A stretch of 64,000 bases of DNA from Cellulomonas humilata (GCF_030814415.1 NZ_JAUSVB010000003.1:434001-498000), one strand, 5' to 3'. Positions 37,235 through 47,423 are shown, counted from the stretch's first letter. Numbers and translations: made by a program. The notes: a model not told the origin generated them from the letters alone.

Positions 37235-39031
37235 ATGCTCATCCGCCTGTCCCAGCTCTTCTTCCGCACGCTGCGGGAGGACCCGGTCGACGCCGAGGTC
37301 GCCAGCCACCGTCTGCTCGTGCGCGCGGGCTACATCCGTCGCGCCGCCCCCGGCATCTACACCTGGCTGCCGCTGGGCCTGCGCGTGCTCGCCAAGGTGG
37401 AGCAGGTCGTCCGCGAGGAGATGGCCGCGGCCGGCGCCCAGGAGGTCCACTTCCCGGCGCTCCTGCCCAAGGAGCCGTACGAGGCGACGGGTCGCTGGAC
37501 CGAGTACGGGCCGAACATCTTCCGGCTCAAGGACCGCAGGGGCGGTGACTACCTGCTCGCGCCGACGCACGAGGAGATGTTCACGCTGCTGGTCAAGGAC
37601 CTGTACTCGTCGTACAAGGACCTGCCGCTCACGCTCTTCCAGATCCAGACGAAGTACCGCGACGAGGCGCGTCCGCGCGCCGGGCTCATCCGCGGGCGCG
37701 AGTTCGTCATGAAGGACGCCTACTCGTTCGACGTCGACGACGCCGGGCTCGAGGCCTCCTACCAGGCGCAGCGCGACGCCTACCAGCGCATCTTCGACCG
37801 GCTGGGGCTCGAGTACGTCATCGTCGCGGCCACGTCCGGCGCGATGGGCGGCTCGCGCTCCGAGGAGTTCCTCACGCCGACCGCGATCGGCGAGGACACG
37901 TTCGTGCGCTCACCGGGTGGCTACGCGGCGAACGTCGAGGCGGTCACCACGGTCGTCCCCGACGCCATCCCGTTCGACGACGCCCCGGCGGCCCATGTCG
38001 AGGACACCCCGGACACCCCGACCATCGACACCCTCGTCGCCGTCGCCAACGAGCGGTTCGCCCGTCCGGACCGGCCGTGGACCGCTGCCGACACGCTCAA
38101 GAACGTCGTCCTGGCCCTCGTGCACCCGAGCGGTGAGCGCGAGCTCCTCGTCGTCGGCCTGCCCGGCGACCGCGAGGTGGACCTCAAGCGCCTCGAGGCG
38201 GCCGTCGCGCCGGCCGAGGTCGAGGCCGCGGGCGACGCCGACTTCGCACCCCACCCGGAGCTCGTCCGCGGCTACCTCGGGCCGGAGGTCCTCGGCCCGA
38301 ACGTCCCGGTCGCCGACGGCTCTGAGCGCACGGCGATCCGCTACCTGCTCGACCCGCGGGTCGTCGCGGGCACCCGGTGGATCACCGGCGCCAACGAGCA
38401 CGGCAAGCACGTGTTCGACCTGGTCGCGGGTCGGGACTTCCACGCCGACGGCACGGTCGAGGCCGCCGAGGTGCGCGCGGGCGACCCGGCGCCGGACGGC
38501 TCCGGCCCGCTCGAGCTGGCGCGCGGCATCGAGATCGGTCACATCTTCGCGCTCGGGCGCAAGTACGCCCAGGCGCTCGGCCTGACGGTGCTGGACCAGA
38601 ACGGCAAGGCGCAGGTGGTGACGATGGGCTCCTACGGCGTCGGGGTCACCCGCGTGCTCGCCGCGCTCGCGGAGGCCAACAACGACGAGCGCGGGCTGGC
38701 CTGGCCGGCGCACGTGGCACCGGCGCACGTCCACGTCGTCGCCACGGGCAAGGACCCGGCGGTGTTCGAGGCCGCCGACGCGATCGCCACCGAACTGTCG
38801 TCGCGCGGTGTCGAGGTGCTCTACGACGACCGACCGGGCAAGGTCTCGCCCGGCGTGAAGTTCGCCGACGCGGAGCTCCTCGGCGTCCCGCTCGTGGTCG
38901 TCGTCGGCCGCGGGCTGGCCGAGGGCGTGCTCGAGGTCCGTCCGCGGGTCGGCGGCGCCACCGAGCAGGTCCCCGTCGCCGAGGCAGCGGACCGGGTCGA
39001 GTCCCTGGTCACGGCCCTGCTCACCGCCTGA
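37235..39031 (+). CDS. proS: Prolyl-tRNA synthetase
   Basis: ProRS charges tRNA-Pro. It has 598 residues, the long bacterial type with an inserted editing domain. It starts [20 protein letters not shown]. Class II motifs include [39 protein letters not shown] and [20 protein letters not shown]. Residues about 225-400 form the editing insert ([19 protein letters not shown] then a long Ala/Val-rich region). The C-terminal anticodon-binding domain ends [19 protein letters not shown] strong 20-bp hairpin follows at 39043-39086. Confidence 0.96.
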   Translation: MLIRLSQLFFRTLREDPVDAEVASHRLLVRAGYIRRAAPGIYTWLPLGLRVLAKVEQVVREEMAAAGAQEVHFPALLPKEPYEATGRWTEYGPNIFRLKDRRGGDYLLAPTHEEMFTLLVKDLYSSYKDLPLTLFQIQTKYRDEARPRAGLIRGREFVMKDAYSFDVDDAGLEASYQAQRDAYQRIFDRLGLEYVIVAATSGAMGGSRSEEFLTPTAIGEDTFVRSPGGYAANVEAVTTVVPDAIPFDDAPAAHVEDTPDTPTIDTLVAVANERFARPDRPWTAADTLKNVVLALVHPSGERELLVVGLPGDREVDLKRLEAAVAPAEVEAAGDADFAPHPELVRGYLGPEVLGPNVPVADGSERTAIRYLLDPRVVAGTRWITGANEHGKHVFDLVAGRDFHADGTVEAAEVRAGDPAPDGSGPLELARGIEIGHIFALGRKYAQALGLTVLDQNGKAQVVTMGSYGVGVTRVLAALAEANNDERGLAWPAHVAPAHVHVVATGKDPAVFEAADAIATELSSRGVEVLYDDRPGKVSPGVKFADAELLGVPLVVVVGRGLAEGVLEVRPRVGGATEQVPVAEAADRVESLVTALLTA

Positions 39032-39042
39032 CCGCCCGCAGC

Positions 39043-39086
39043 ACGTCCGAGCATCGGGTCGTTCCGACGACCGGATGCTCGGACGT
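39043..39086. terminator. 20-bp hairpin between proS and DUF4439 gene
   Basis: The arms 39043-39062 and 39067-39086 pair over 20 positions with one mismatch around a four-base loop. It lies between two converging genes and probably serves both strands. Confidence 0.8.
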
Positions 39087-39110
39087 TCCCGTCTCGGACG
39101 TCCCGGGTCG

Positions 39111-40175
39111 TCAGCCCGTCGGCTGCTGGGCGCGTTCCGGCAGGCCGGGGAACGGGACCGGGGTGGCGCCCCAGATCGCGGCGTCGACGGTCGCGCGGCG
39201 CAGGCCGTCGATCAGCGTCGCCCGGTCACCGGGTCCGGCCTGGGCGACCGCGTTCGCGTAGGCGTCGGCGACGGCCGTCTCGAGCGTGCGCCCGAGGGCC
39301 GTCGCGACGGTCGGGTCGTCGAGGCCCGCCGGCAGCGTGTACGACGCACGGCGAGGATCCTGCGCCGTCCCGTCGATCCCGGCGGCGGCCGCCCAGTCCT
39401 CGCTGCGGGCCCGGTGCGAGGCCGCGGCGGACACCGCCGTCGCGCGCTGCTCGGCGGAGAGCTTGGCGGCGATCACCTCGAAGCCGTACCCCGCCTCGTC
39501 GTGCACGAGTGCGAGCACGCCGACCTCGGTGGCGGACAGCGCGTCGCCCTCCGGCGCTGTGCTGTCGGGGCTCGGCGTCGGGTCCGCCGGCGCAACAGTC
39601 TCGTCGGGGACCAGGGACGGGATCTCCGCACCGGTGACCAGCGCGAGCCGCGTGGCCAGCTCCCCCCGGGAGGTCGCGACGGAGGCGATGAGCCGTGCGA
39701 GCGGTCCGTCGGTCACGGCGTCGGCATCCGTCAGCGCGGTGCGCGTCGCCGACGCGAGCTGCTCGAGGACGTCGGCCACGGAGTCGGTCGTCGGCGTGCT
39801 GGTGGCGGTGGGGGAGTCCGTGGGTGCCGGCAGCCCGGACACGTACACGCCGCCGAGCTGGTCGGCATGCTGGTCGGAGAAGCCGGTGACGTCCGCGAGC
39901 ACGGGTGCGACCGGCTCGACGGCACCGTCGGGCAGCAGCAGGGCGGCGCTCGCCGCGGCCGACAGCGCGAGCGAGTCGGTTACCGTCCGGGCACGGATCT
40001 GCTCGACGGCGTCGGGGCTGGGCTCGACGGGTGGCGGTGTCTCCACCCGCAGACCGCACGCCGCCAGGGTGAGAACCGTCACTGCGACGACGAGCGCGCG
40101 GACGATCGAGCGCCCCGTGCGCGCGTGATCCCGCGCGTGATCACGGTGGCCTGCAGGGTTCTCGTCCGCGCTCAT
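39111..40175 (-). CDS. DUF4439 (ferritin-like) lipoprotein
   Basis: This protein has 354 residues. The ATG at 40175 gives MSADENPAGHRDHARDHART; one 18 bp upstream (40193) is less supported, since AGGA fits the inner start. A membrane segment VVAVTVLTLAACG near residues 29-41 is a lipobox. The middle is Thr/Pro/Ser-rich. The last 130 residues match DUF4439, a ferritin-like four-helix domain often next to proS-rimP-nusA in actinobacteria (HRARSEDWAAAAGIDG, LPAGLDDPTVATALGRTLET). Function unknown. It is divergent from rimP. Confidence 0.83.
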   Translation of the reverse strand: MSADENPAGHRDHARDHARTGRSIVRALVVAVTVLTLAACGLRVETPPPVEPSPDAVEQIRARTVTDSLALSAAASAALLLPDGAVEPVAPVLADVTGFSDQHADQLGGVYVSGLPAPTDSPTATSTPTTDSVADVLEQLASATRTALTDADAVTDGPLARLIASVATSRGELATRLALVTGAEIPSLVPDETVAPADPTPSPDSTAPEGDALSATEVGVLALVHDEAGYGFEVIAAKLSAEQRATAVSAAASHRARSEDWAAAAGIDGTAQDPRRASYTLPAGLDDPTVATALGRTLETAVADAYANAVAQAGPGDRATLIDGLRRATVDAAIWGATPVPFPGLPERAQQPTG

Positions 40176-40231
40176 CGCCGGTGATCCTGCCATGCCGAGG
40201 GGCCGCGGCCGTGGGGCACGCCCGGACTCGT

Positions 40232-40237
40232 TACTGT
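40232..40237 (+). promoter_or_regulatory. Putative -10 box of the rimP-nusA promoter
   Basis: TACTGT in GTTACTGTGG is 67 bp before the rimP ATG. A small dyad TGTGGTCCCACA (40235-40246) overlaps it. The -35 is unclear. Confidence 0.35.
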
Positions 40238-40304
40238 GGTCCCACAACATCACAGGGTCGCAACGTCGCTCGCCGACGACCCGCTGGACCGACAGGAGGC
40301 CGAG

Positions 40305-40871
40305 ATGGTCGCGCCAGCACACGCAGAGCGGGTCCGGCACGTCGTGGAGCCCGCCGTCGTGGCCGAGGGTCTCGTGCTCGAGGACGTCACCGTGCGCAAG
40401 GCAGGCTCGCGGTCCGTCGTCGAGGTGGTCCTCGACATCACGGAGGACGACGAGGGCGGCCTGGATCTCGACCGCGTGGCACAGGCCACCCGAGCGGTCT
40501 CCGACGCCCTCGACGCAGCCGACGTCATCGTCGGCGAGTACACCCTCGACGTGATGAGCCCTGGTGTTGACCGTGCGCTGACGGAGCGCCGCCACTTCAC
40601 GCACGCCGTCGGGCACCTCGTCACCGTGGCGCTCTCGGATGGCGGGTCGCTGGCCGGCCGGCTGACGGAGGTGGATCGGTCCGACGACGCGATCGTCGTC
40701 GTGCCCGTGACGCCCGGGCTCAAGGGTCGCAAGCCGGTGGTGGGCGAGCCCGTCCGCGTGCCCCTGTCGGACGTGCGCCACGCGCACGTCGAGGTGGACC
40801 TGTCGGGCATCGGCCCTGTGGACGACGACGACTCGGCCGGCCACGACGCCGCTGCCGGCAAGGAGAGCTGA
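40305..40871 (+). CDS. rimP: Ribosome maturation factor RimP
   Basis: RimP helps assemble the 30S subunit, binding S12 and the central pseudoknot region. The ATG at 40305 with AGGAGG 5 nt upstream gives 188 residues; the frame stays open to 40236 without family character. [19 protein letters not shown] and [17 protein letters not shown] are RimP hallmarks, and the SH3-like C-terminal domain follows. The last 20 residues are acidic. It is followed by nusA after one base, the universal rimP-nusA pair. Confidence 0.94.
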   Translation: MVAPAHAERVRHVVEPAVVAEGLVLEDVTVRKAGSRSVVEVVLDITEDDEGGLDLDRVAQATRAVSDALDAADVIVGEYTLDVMSPGVDRALTERRHFTHAVGHLVTVALSDGGSLAGRLTEVDRSDDAIVVVPVTPGLKGRKPVVGEPVRVPLSDVRHAHVEVDLSGIGPVDDDDSAGHDAAAGKES

Positions 40872-40872
40872 G

Positions 40873-41934
40873 ATGGACATCGACATGCAGACGCTGCGGC
40901 TGCTCGAGCGCGAACGGGAGATCAGCCTCGACGTGCTGGTCTCAGCGATCGAGCAGGCGCTGCTGTCCGCCTACCACCGCACGCCGGGCGCGCAGACGAG
41001 GGCGCGGGTCGAGGTGGACCGCAAGACCGGGCACGTGACCGTGTGGGCGCGCGAGGCCGCACCCGCCGGCGAGCCCGACGACGAGGGCATCCTGCCGCCG
41101 CCCGGACCCGACGGCCCCGAGTTCGACGACACCCCGGACGGCTTCGGGCGCATCGCGACCGCGACGGCCCGCCAGGTCATCGTGCAGCGACTGCGCGACG
41201 CCGAGGACGACCAGGTGCTCGGGGCGTTCCGCGGCAAGGAGGGCGAGGTCCTCGGTGGGGTCATCCAGCAGGGGCGTGACCCCCGCACGGTGCTGATCGA
41301 CGTCGGCGGCACCGAGGCGGTCCTGCCCGCGCACGAGCAGGTCCCCGGCGAGGAGTACGTCCACGGCGACCGGATCCGCGGCTACGTCCTCGAGGTCGCC
41401 CGGGGCCAGCGCGGCCCGCAGGTGACCCTGTCCCGGACGCACCCGAACCTTGTGCGCAAGCTCTTCGCGCTCGAGGTCCCCGAGGTCGCCGACGGCACCG
41501 TCGAGATCACCGCGATGGCGCGCGAGGCGGGGCACCGCACCAAGATGGCCGTCCGTGCGACCGTCCCCGGAGTCAACGCCAAGGGCGCCTGCATCGGTCC
41601 GATGGGCGGCCGTGTGCGTGCCGTGATGGCCGAGCTGCACGGCGAGAAGATCGACATCGTCGACCACGCCGACGACCCGGCGGAGATGATCGCCCACGCC
41701 CTGTCGCCCGCCCGGGTGCTCTCCGTGACGGTCGTCGACCCCGAGGCGCGTGCGGCGCGCGTGATCGTGCCGGACTACCAGCTGTCGCTGGCGATCGGCA
41801 AGGAGGGCCAGAACGCCCGCCTCGCCGCCAAGCTGACCGGCTGGCGCATCGACATCCGCTCGGACGCCGAGGTGCCGGGGGAGCGCGAGGGTGCGTCGCA
41901 CGCTGCCCGCGACGGTGCGGACGGCAGTGAGTGA
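40873..41934 (+). CDS. nusA: Transcription termination/antitermination protein NusA
   Basis: NusA binds RNA polymerase and nascent RNA, and controls pausing, intrinsic termination and antitermination. It has 353 residues, the short actinobacterial form without C-terminal acidic repeats. The N-terminal RNAP-binding domain is residues 1-125, with an S1 domain near 130-200 ([20 protein letters not shown]). Two KH domains follow, KH1 with the GPMGGR loop ([16 protein letters not shown]) and KH2 with [18 protein letters not shown]. Given the many U-tract-poor hairpins in this genome, NusA-assisted termination may matter. Confidence 0.95.
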   Translation: MDIDMQTLRLLEREREISLDVLVSAIEQALLSAYHRTPGAQTRARVEVDRKTGHVTVWAREAAPAGEPDDEGILPPPGPDGPEFDDTPDGFGRIATATARQVIVQRLRDAEDDQVLGAFRGKEGEVLGGVIQQGRDPRTVLIDVGGTEAVLPAHEQVPGEEYVHGDRIRGYVLEVARGQRGPQVTLSRTHPNLVRKLFALEVPEVADGTVEITAMAREAGHRTKMAVRATVPGVNAKGACIGPMGGRVRAVMAELHGEKIDIVDHADDPAEMIAHALSPARVLSVTVVDPEARAARVIVPDYQLSLAIGKEGQNARLAAKLTGWRIDIRSDAEVPGEREGASHAARDGADGSE

Positions 41935-41968
41935 CCTCACGAGTGACGCCGCCGGAGCCGCGGCGCGG

Positions 41969-41974
41969 TAGACT
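41969..41974 (+). promoter_or_regulatory. Putative -10 box between nusA and ylxR
   Basis: TAGACT in GGTAGACTTGC matches the -10 context seen before rpsB and rplS. It would give a transcript for ylxR and infB that does not depend on rimP-nusA. The -35 is not clear. Confidence 0.4.
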
Positions 41975-42016
41975 TGCTGCGGCTGGGCCGGATGTCCGGC
42001 TCCTCCCGTCGAGCCG

Positions 42017-42060
42017 GCGGACCCCACAGACACCCGAACGTGTCTCTGGCATGGGTCCGC
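42017..42060 (+). promoter_or_regulatory. Nested hairpins enclosing the ylxR start codon
   Basis: GCGGACCC (42017-42024) pairs with GGGTCCGC (42053-42060). Inside, AGACAC (42028-42033) pairs with GTGTCT (42040-42045). The outer stem covers the ATG at 42051, so folding could limit ylxR translation. Confidence 0.45.
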
Positions 42061-42329
42061 TCCGCACGTGCGTGGGGTGCCGAGCCACCGGCCCGAGGTC
42101 AGCCCTGCTGAGGGTGGTCGCTGTCACTGAGAGCACAGTCGAGCTCGTCGTGGACGTCGACCGCACGATGCCGGGCAGGGGGGCATGGCTGCACCCCGAT
42201 CCTGGATGTCTCGAGAAGGCCGAACGCCGCCGAGCGTTCGGGCGCGCCCTGCGAGTTGCGGGGCAGCCCGGAACGAGCGCGGTGCACCGGCACCTCGAGG
42301 AGCAGCAGGAGCAGGACGTCGCCGGGTAG
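42051..42329 (+). CDS. ylxR: YlxR/DUF448 family protein
   Basis: This protein has 92 residues, with LRTCVGCRATGPRSALLRVV carrying the family signature and GRGAWLHPDPGCLEKAERRR the second conserved block. YlxR proteins are RNA-binding or RNase P-associated, and act near the translation machinery. A GTG at 41931 that overlaps the nusA stop is possible, but the 40 codons between include AGA, CTT, TCA, CGA and GAA, unlike real genes here. The start at 42051 is therefore chosen, although no ribosome-binding site precedes it and it lies in a hairpin. Confidence 0.82.
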   Translation: MGPLRTCVGCRATGPRSALLRVVAVTESTVELVVDVDRTMPGRGAWLHPDPGCLEKAERRRAFGRALRVAGQPGTSAVHRHLEEQQEQDVAG

Positions 42330-42370
42330 TTCCCGGTGGCGAGGCCGATCGTCGATACGGAAAGCGGGTT

Positions 42371-42435
42371 GGAAGCCGATGGCTGCCCGATGAGCACGCA
42401 CCGATGAGTACCCAGCGATGAGTACCCAGCACTAA
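42371..42435 (+). promoter_or_regulatory. Chain of four overlapping minigenes and 14-bp repeats before infB
   Basis: Four reading frames of four or five codons follow one another: MAAR (42379-42393), MSTHR (42390-42407), MSTQR (42404-42421) and MSTQH (42418-42435). The start of each of the last three overlaps the previous stop as ATGA. The last three come from tandem 14-bp units at 42389, 42403 and 42417, the latter two identical (GATGAGTACCCAGC). GGAAG (42371-42375) precedes the first ATG closely. They end 43 nt before the infB GTG. Confidence 0.6.
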
Positions 42436-42477
42436 CGACGGTCCGACCCTGTCCGGGCGGACCGAGACAGGAGAGAT

Positions 42478-45351
42478 GTGGCCAAGGTCCGCGTCTACGA
42501 GCTCGCCAAAGAGCTCGGGGTCGACAGCAAGACCATCATGACCAAGCTGAACGAGTTCGGAGAGTTCGTCCGTTCGGCATCCTCGACCATCGAACCGCCG
42601 GTCGTCCGCAAGCTGCGGGACACCTACCCGGTCGGTGGCGGAGGTTCAACCCCCGCAGCAGCACCCGCCCCGAAGGCACCGGCACGCCCGGCGCCCGCCC
42701 CGGCGGCCGCTGCTCCCTCAGCACCCGCACCCGCTGCACCGGTCGAGGCCCCCCGGCCCGCGCCTGCAGCAGCTGCGCCTGCCGCGCCGGCTGCCCCCGC
42801 AGCCCCGGCTCCGGCAACCCCCTCTCCGGCACGTCCGGCACCCGCGCGCCCGGCCCCGGCCGCCGCGCAGGCTCCTGCTGCCGCTGCTCCGGCCAGCCCT
42901 GCTGTCCGTCCCGGTCCGCGTCAGGCCCCGCCTGCCGCACGCCCGGGCAACAACCCCTTCGCTCCGTCCCAGGGCATGCCTCGCCAGGGCGAGCGCCCCG
43001 GTGGTGGCGGTCCCCGTCCGCCGCGTCCGGGCAACAACCCGTTCGCGCCGTCGCAGGGCATGCCGCGTCCGGGCGACCGTGACCGTCGTCCCGCCGCCGA
43101 GGGTGCTCCGGCCGCCTCGGCCGGCGAGCGTCCGGGCGGTCCCCGTCCCGGTGGTCCCCGTCCCGGTGGTCCGCGTCCCAACCCGGGCATGATGCCGGGC
43201 AAGACGTCCAGCGGTGTCGGTCGTCCGGGCGAGCGTCCTGCCGGCCCCGGTGGCCGTGGCGGTCCCGGCGGTGCCGGTGGCGGTGCGCGCGGCGGTTACG
43301 CCGGTCGTCCCGGTGGCGGCGGCGGCGCGCCCGGTGGCGCTCCCGGTGGCGGCGGCGGTTTCGCCGGTCGTCCCGGTGGCGGTGGCGGTCGTCCCGGCGG
43401 TGCCGGTCGCGGCAGCACGCAGGGTGCCTTCGGTCGCGCGGGCGGTCGTCCCGTCCGTGGCCGCAAGTCGAAGCGTGCGAAGCGTCAAGAGTTCGAGCAG
43501 ATGCAGGCCCCCTCGCTGGGTGGCGTGCAGGTTCCTCGCGGAAACGGCAAGACCGTCGTCCGCCTGCGCCACGGCTCGTCGCTGAACGACTTCGCCGACA
43601 AGATCGACGCCAACCCGGCCGCGCTGGTCACCGTGCTCTTCCACCTCGGTGAGATGGCCACGGCGACGCAGTCGCTGGACGAGGACACGTTCGGCACGCT
43701 GGCCGAGGAGCTCGGCTACATCATCGAGATGGTGTCGGCCGAGGAGGAGGACCGCGAGCTGCTCGGGGCCTTCGACATCGACCTGGACGCCGAGCTCGAG
43801 GCCGAGGGCGACGACGACCTGACGGCGCGTCCGCCTGTCGTCACCGTCATGGGTCACGTCGACCACGGAAAGACCAAGCTCCTCGACGCCATCCGTCAGA
43901 CGGACGTCGTCGCGGGCGAGGCCGGCGGGATCACCCAGCACATCGGCGCCTACCAGGTGCACACCGTGCACGAGGGCATCGACCGTGCCGTCACGTTCAT
44001 CGACACCCCGGGCCACGAGGCGTTCACCGCCATGCGTGCCCGTGGTGCGCAGGTGACCGACATCGCGATCCTCGTGGTCGCAGCCGACGACGGCGTGATG
44101 CCGCAGACCATCGAGGCGCTCAACCACGCCCAGGCGGCCGGCGTCCCGATCGTGGTCGCGGTCAACAAGGTGGACAAGGAGGGGGCCAACCCCGACAAGA
44201 TCCGCCAGCAGCTCACCGAGTACAACCTGGTGGCCGAGGAGTACGGCGGCGACACGATGTTCGTCGACGTCTCCGCGAAGCAGAACGTCGGCATCGACCA
44301 GCTGCTCGAGGCGGTCCTCCTCACGGCGGACGCGGCCCTCGACCTGCGGGCCAACGCCGACAAGGACGCTCGTGGCGTCGCCATCGAGGCGAACCTCGAC
44401 AAGGGCCGCGGTGCCGTCGCGACGGTGCTCGTGCAGTCCGGCACGCTGAACGTCGGCGACTCGATCGTCGCCGGTACCGCGTACGGCCGTGTCCGCGCGA
44501 TGTTCGACGAGCACGGTGAGCCGGTCCTCGTGGCCGGTCCGTCGCGCCCCGTCCAGGTGCTCGGCCTGACCTCGGTGCCCCGCGCCGGCGACACGTTCAT
44601 CGTGGCTCCGGACGACCGCACCGCGCGTCAGATCGGCGAGAAGCGCGAGGCGGCCGAGCGTGCCGCCCTCCTGGCCAAGCGTCGCAAGCGCATCAGCCTC
44701 GAGGACTTCACGCAGGCGCTCCAGCAGGGCAAGGTCGAGACCCTCAACCTGGTCCTCAAGGGCGACGTGTCGGGTGCCGTCGAGGCGCTCGAGGACGCAC
44801 TGCTCAAGATCGACGTGGGCGAGGAGGTCGAGCTGCGCGTCATCCACCGTGGGGTGGGTGCCATCACGCAGAACGACGTCAACCTGGCCACCGTCGACTC
44901 GGCGATCATCATCGGCTTCAACGTCAAGTACGCGGAGCGCGTCGAGGAGCTGGCGGACCGCGAGGGCGTCGACGTGCGCTTCTACTCGGTCATCTACCAG
45001 GCGATCGACGACGTCGAGGCGGCCCTCAAGGGCATGCTCAAGCCGGAGTACGAGGAGGTGCAGCTCGGTTCCGCCGAGGTGCGCGAGGTCTTCCGGTCGT
45101 CGAAGTTCGGCAACATCGCCGGCTCGATCGTCCGGTCGGGCCTCATCCGACGGAACACGAAGGCGCGCGTCACGCGTGGCGGCAAGGTCGTCGGCGACAA
45201 CCTGACGATCGAGTCGCTCAAGCGGTTCAAGGACGACGCCACGGAGGTCCGCGAGGGCTTCGAGTGCGGTATCGGCCTCGGCTCGTTCAACGACGTCGAG
45301 ATCGGCGACACCATCGAGACCTGGGAGATGCGCGAGAAGCCTCGCGCCTGA
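42478..45351 (+). CDS. infB: Translation initiation factor IF-2
   Basis: IF-2 is the GTPase that delivers initiator fMet-tRNA and joins the subunits. It has 957 residues, GTG start with AGGAG about 6 nt upstream. Residues 1-50 are the IF2_N module ([20 protein letters not shown]). Residues about 55-340 are a disordered Pro/Ala then Gly/Arg/Pro-rich stretch, including a duplicated [12 protein letters not shown] block and RPGG runs. A second IF2_N-like module precedes the G domain with [13 protein letters not shown] (about 455-467), DTPGHEAF and NKVDKEG. The C-terminal domains bind fMet-tRNA. Normal for actinobacteria. Confidence 0.96.
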   Translation: MAKVRVYELAKELGVDSKTIMTKLNEFGEFVRSASSTIEPPVVRKLRDTYPVGGGGSTPAAAPAPKAPARPAPAPAAAAPSAPAPAAPVEAPRPAPAAAAPAAPAAPAAPAPATPSPARPAPARPAPAAAQAPAAAAPASPAVRPGPRQAPPAARPGNNPFAPSQGMPRQGERPGGGGPRPPRPGNNPFAPSQGMPRPGDRDRRPAAEGAPAASAGERPGGPRPGGPRPGGPRPNPGMMPGKTSSGVGRPGERPAGPGGRGGPGGAGGGARGGYAGRPGGGGGAPGGAPGGGGGFAGRPGGGGGRPGGAGRGSTQGAFGRAGGRPVRGRKSKRAKRQEFEQMQAPSLGGVQVPRGNGKTVVRLRHGSSLNDFADKIDANPAALVTVLFHLGEMATATQSLDEDTFGTLAEELGYIIEMVSAEEEDRELLGAFDIDLDAELEAEGDDDLTARPPVVTVMGHVDHGKTKLLDAIRQTDVVAGEAGGITQHIGAYQVHTVHEGIDRAVTFIDTPGHEAFTAMRARGAQVTDIAILVVAADDGVMPQTIEALNHAQAAGVPIVVAVNKVDKEGANPDKIRQQLTEYNLVAEEYGGDTMFVDVSAKQNVGIDQLLEAVLLTADAALDLRANADKDARGVAIEANLDKGRGAVATVLVQSGTLNVGDSIVAGTAYGRVRAMFDEHGEPVLVAGPSRPVQVLGLTSVPRAGDTFIVAPDDRTARQIGEKREAAERAALLAKRRKRISLEDFTQALQQGKVETLNLVLKGDVSGAVEALEDALLKIDVGEEVELRVIHRGVGAITQNDVNLATVDSAIIIGFNVKYAERVEELADREGVDVRFYSVIYQAIDDVEAALKGMLKPEYEEVQLGSAEVREVFRSSKFGNIAGSIVRSGLIRRNTKARVTRGGKVVGDNLTIESLKRFKDDATEVREGFECGIGLGSFNDVEIGDTIETWEMREKPRA

Positions 45352-45366
45352 CCCCAGTGATCACGC

Positions 45367-45406
45367 CCGCGGGGCGGGCGAGGAATCCTCCTCGCCCGCC
45401 CCGCGG
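45367..45406 (+). terminator. Perfect 18-bp hairpin between infB and rbfA
   Basis: CCGCGGGGCGGGCGAGGA (45367-45384) and its exact complement TCCTCGCCCGCCCCGCGG (45389-45406) enclose a four-base loop. It should end or process infB mRNA; rbfA starts 22 bp later. Confidence 0.8.
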
Positions 45407-45428
45407 TCTCTCCCGAGAAAGGAATGCC

Positions 45429-45866
45429 ATGGCGGACACAGCCCGCGCCCGCAAGCTCAGCGAGCGCATCCAGCAGGTCGTCGCGCAGATGCTCGACACC
45501 CGGATCAAGGACCCGCGCCTGGGCTTCGTCACGGTCACCGACGTACGCGTCACCGGTGACCTCCAGCACGCCGACGTCTTCTACACGGTGCTCGGCGACG
45601 ACGCCGCACGCACCGACACCGCTGCCGCGCTGGAGAGCGCGAAGGGGATCATCCGCTCCGAGGTGGGCAAGCAGACCGGCATCCGGCTGACCCCGTCGCT
45701 GGACTTCCACCTCGACGCGCTGCCGGACACCTCGGCCCAGCTGGACGCCGCGCTGCTCGAGGCGGCTCGCCGGGACCGCGAGGTTGCCGCACTCGCCGCG
45801 CAGGCGAGCTTCGCGGGCGACGCGGACCCGTACAAGAAGGCCGACGAGGACGCGTCGGACGACTGA
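45429..45866 (+). CDS. rbfA: 30S ribosome-binding factor RbfA
   Basis: RbfA is a cold-shock and 16S rRNA maturation factor binding the 5' helix of 16S rRNA. It has 145 residues with AAAGGA about 7 nt upstream. [40 protein letters not shown] and [15 protein letters not shown] text match the KH-like fold, and [20 protein letters not shown] continues it. The C-terminal tail is acidic. A 21-bp hairpin follows. In actinobacteria truB normally comes next; here an MFS/TetR pair separates them. Confidence 0.95.
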   Translation: MADTARARKLSERIQQVVAQMLDTRIKDPRLGFVTVTDVRVTGDLQHADVFYTVLGDDAARTDTAAALESAKGIIRSEVGKQTGIRLTPSLDFHLDALPDTSAQLDAALLEAARRDREVAALAAQASFAGDADPYKKADEDASDD

Positions 45867-45873
45867 ACCCCAC

Positions 45874-45919
45874 GCACACGACGGCGCCCCCTGGAGATCC
45901 AGGGGGCGCCGTCGTGTGC
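45874..45919. terminator. Perfect 21-bp bidirectional terminator
   Basis: Arms 45874-45894 and 45899-45919 are exactly complementary around the loop AGAT. It lies between the converging rbfA and MFS genes; this is the strongest hairpin in the window. Confidence 0.85.
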
Positions 45920-45923
45920 TGCG

Positions 45924-47360
45924 TCAGACGCGTTGACGTCCCGTCTCGCGGGGCATCCACACCAGGACCATGAGTGCCCCGAGCGCCACCACCACGGCGG
46001 CGACGAGGGCCGCCGGCTGGAGCCCTGCCACGTAGCCGTCGGGGGTCAGGGTGCCGTCCGACGCGGTGAACACCGCGACGAGGGCCGCGACGCCCAGCGC
46101 TCCGCCGATCTCGCGGATCGTGGAGTTGACCGAGCTGGCGGTGCCGTGGTCGTCGGGCGCCATGTCGAAGAGCACGGCCGTCGCGCTCGGTGCGAAGGTC
46201 AGACCCATGCCGATGCCGGCCAGGGCGAGCCCGGGCACGAGGTCGGCGTACACGAGCCCGTCGGTGGAGACGATGAGTCCCTGCCACGCCAGTCCCGCGG
46301 CCTGCAGGGCGAGCCCCGCGGCGAGCAGCGGGCGGACGCCGACGCGGGGGGCGAGCATCCCGGCGATCGGCGCGAAGATCATCGGCGCGGCGGTCCACGG
46401 CAGCGTGCGGATGCCGGCCTCCAGAGGCGTGAAGCCCATGCCGATCTGCAGGTACTGGGCCAGCAGGAAGACGAGGCCGAAGACGCCGAACGAGAACACG
46501 AGCGCGCTCCCGTTGGCCACCGCGAAGGACCGCACCCGGAACAGCCGCAGCGGGATCAGCGGGTGGTCGGTGTGCTGCTCACGGAGCAGGAACGCGCCGA
46601 GCAGGAGGGCGCCGAGCAGCATGCCGCCGACCACGGTGACCGAGCCCCAGCCGTCGTCGTTGCCGCGGATGATCGCCCAGACGAGCGAGAGGATGCCGGC
46701 ACCCGCCAGGGCAAGCCCGGCGAGGTCGAGCGGCTGGCGTCGGCCGTGCGACTCGGGCAGCGCCCAGAGGACCAGCGGGACGGCGACGACGGCGACCGGC
46801 ACGTTGATCCAGAAGATCGCCTCCCACGAGATCCCGTCGACCACGGCGCCGCCGATGACGGGTCCGAGCGCGACGCCCAGCCCGGAGACGCCGCCCCAGA
46901 TCCCGATCGCCATCGCCCGCCGGGCCGCAGGGACCGCGCCGGCGAGCAGGGTGAGGGACAGCGGCATGATCGCCGCGGCGCCGGCGCCCTGCACCGCGCG
47001 GGCGGCGATGAGCATCTCGGCGCTCGTGGCCAGCGCGGACGCGATCGAGGCGAGCGCGAACACGACGATGCCGGCGACGAACACCCGGCGCCGTCCCCAC
47101 CGGTCACCCAGGGTCGCGGCGGCGATCATCAGGGTGGCGAAGCTGAGCGTGTAGGCGTTCACCATCCACTGCAGCTGCTCGAGGGTGGCCGACAGCTCGG
47201 TGCGCAGGACGGGCAGTGCGGTGGTCATGACGAGGTTGTCGAGAGTGGCCATGAACATCGGGACGGAGGCGGCGACGAGCGCGACGGCGGTGCCTCGGCG
47301 CCGCCCCACGGGAGGTGGCGCGACGGGCAGCCCGGCCGGTGCCGGCATCGTGACGGTCAC
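45924..47360 (-). CDS. MFS multidrug exporter, DHA2/14-span type
   Basis: This protein has 478 residues and about 14 membrane spans. Motif A is LGDRWGRRRVFVAG after span 2, and motif C, GVALGPVIGGAVVDGISWEA, marks proton antiporters of the EmrB/QacA type. FATLDN-like text (PMFMATLDNLVMTTALPVLR) is typical of the family. GTG at 47360 has AAGGAG about 7 nt upstream. The TetR gene is divergent, with 15-bp direct repeats between. Drug or metabolite export is inferred. Confidence 0.9.
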   Translation of the reverse strand: MTVTMPAPAGLPVAPPPVGRRRGTAVALVAASVPMFMATLDNLVMTTALPVLRTELSATLEQLQWMVNAYTLSFATLMIAAATLGDRWGRRRVFVAGIVVFALASIASALATSAEMLIAARAVQGAGAAAIMPLSLTLLAGAVPAARRAMAIGIWGGVSGLGVALGPVIGGAVVDGISWEAIFWINVPVAVVAVPLVLWALPESHGRRQPLDLAGLALAGAGILSLVWAIIRGNDDGWGSVTVVGGMLLGALLLGAFLLREQHTDHPLIPLRLFRVRSFAVANGSALVFSFGVFGLVFLLAQYLQIGMGFTPLEAGIRTLPWTAAPMIFAPIAGMLAPRVGVRPLLAAGLALQAAGLAWQGLIVSTDGLVYADLVPGLALAGIGMGLTFAPSATAVLFDMAPDDHGTASSVNSTIREIGGALGVAALVAVFTASDGTLTPDGYVAGLQPAALVAAVVVALGALMVLVWMPRETGRQRV

Positions 47361-47375
47361 GAGGGTCTCCTTGTT

Positions 47376-47423
47376 GGCATTGATTGATTACTAACAAGAG
47401 CGACCGTAGGCATTGGCTGATAA
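47376..47423. promoter_or_regulatory. Tandem 15-bp operator-like repeats between MFS and TetR genes
   Basis: GGCATTGATTGATTA (47376-47390) and GGCATTGGCTGATAA (47409-47423) match at 12 of 15 positions and start 33 bp apart, about three helical turns. CTTGTT (47370-47375) and AACAAG (47393-47398) form a further dyad around the first. TAACAT (47421-47426) is a -10 candidate 7 nt before the TetR ATG. Confidence 0.55.

Noticed and set aside
39286..40128. Plus-strand 280-codon frame opposite the DUF4439 gene
   Set aside because: Ser/Ala-rich shadow; the minus-strand lipoprotein has a lipobox and family domain.
41931..42050. GTG overlapping the nusA stop as ylxR start
   Set aside because: The 40 codons that follow contain several rare codons and no family similarity, and include a promoter-like box.
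42921..43450. Periodic GGC/CGT-rich repeats resembling an array
   Set aside because: They are codon-periodic runs encoding the Gly/Arg/Pro linker of IF-2, without equal spacers; not CRISPR.
42718..44847. Minus-strand frame opposite infB
   Set aside because: Threonine/Ala/Arg repeats mirror the repeats of IF-2; no gene evidence.
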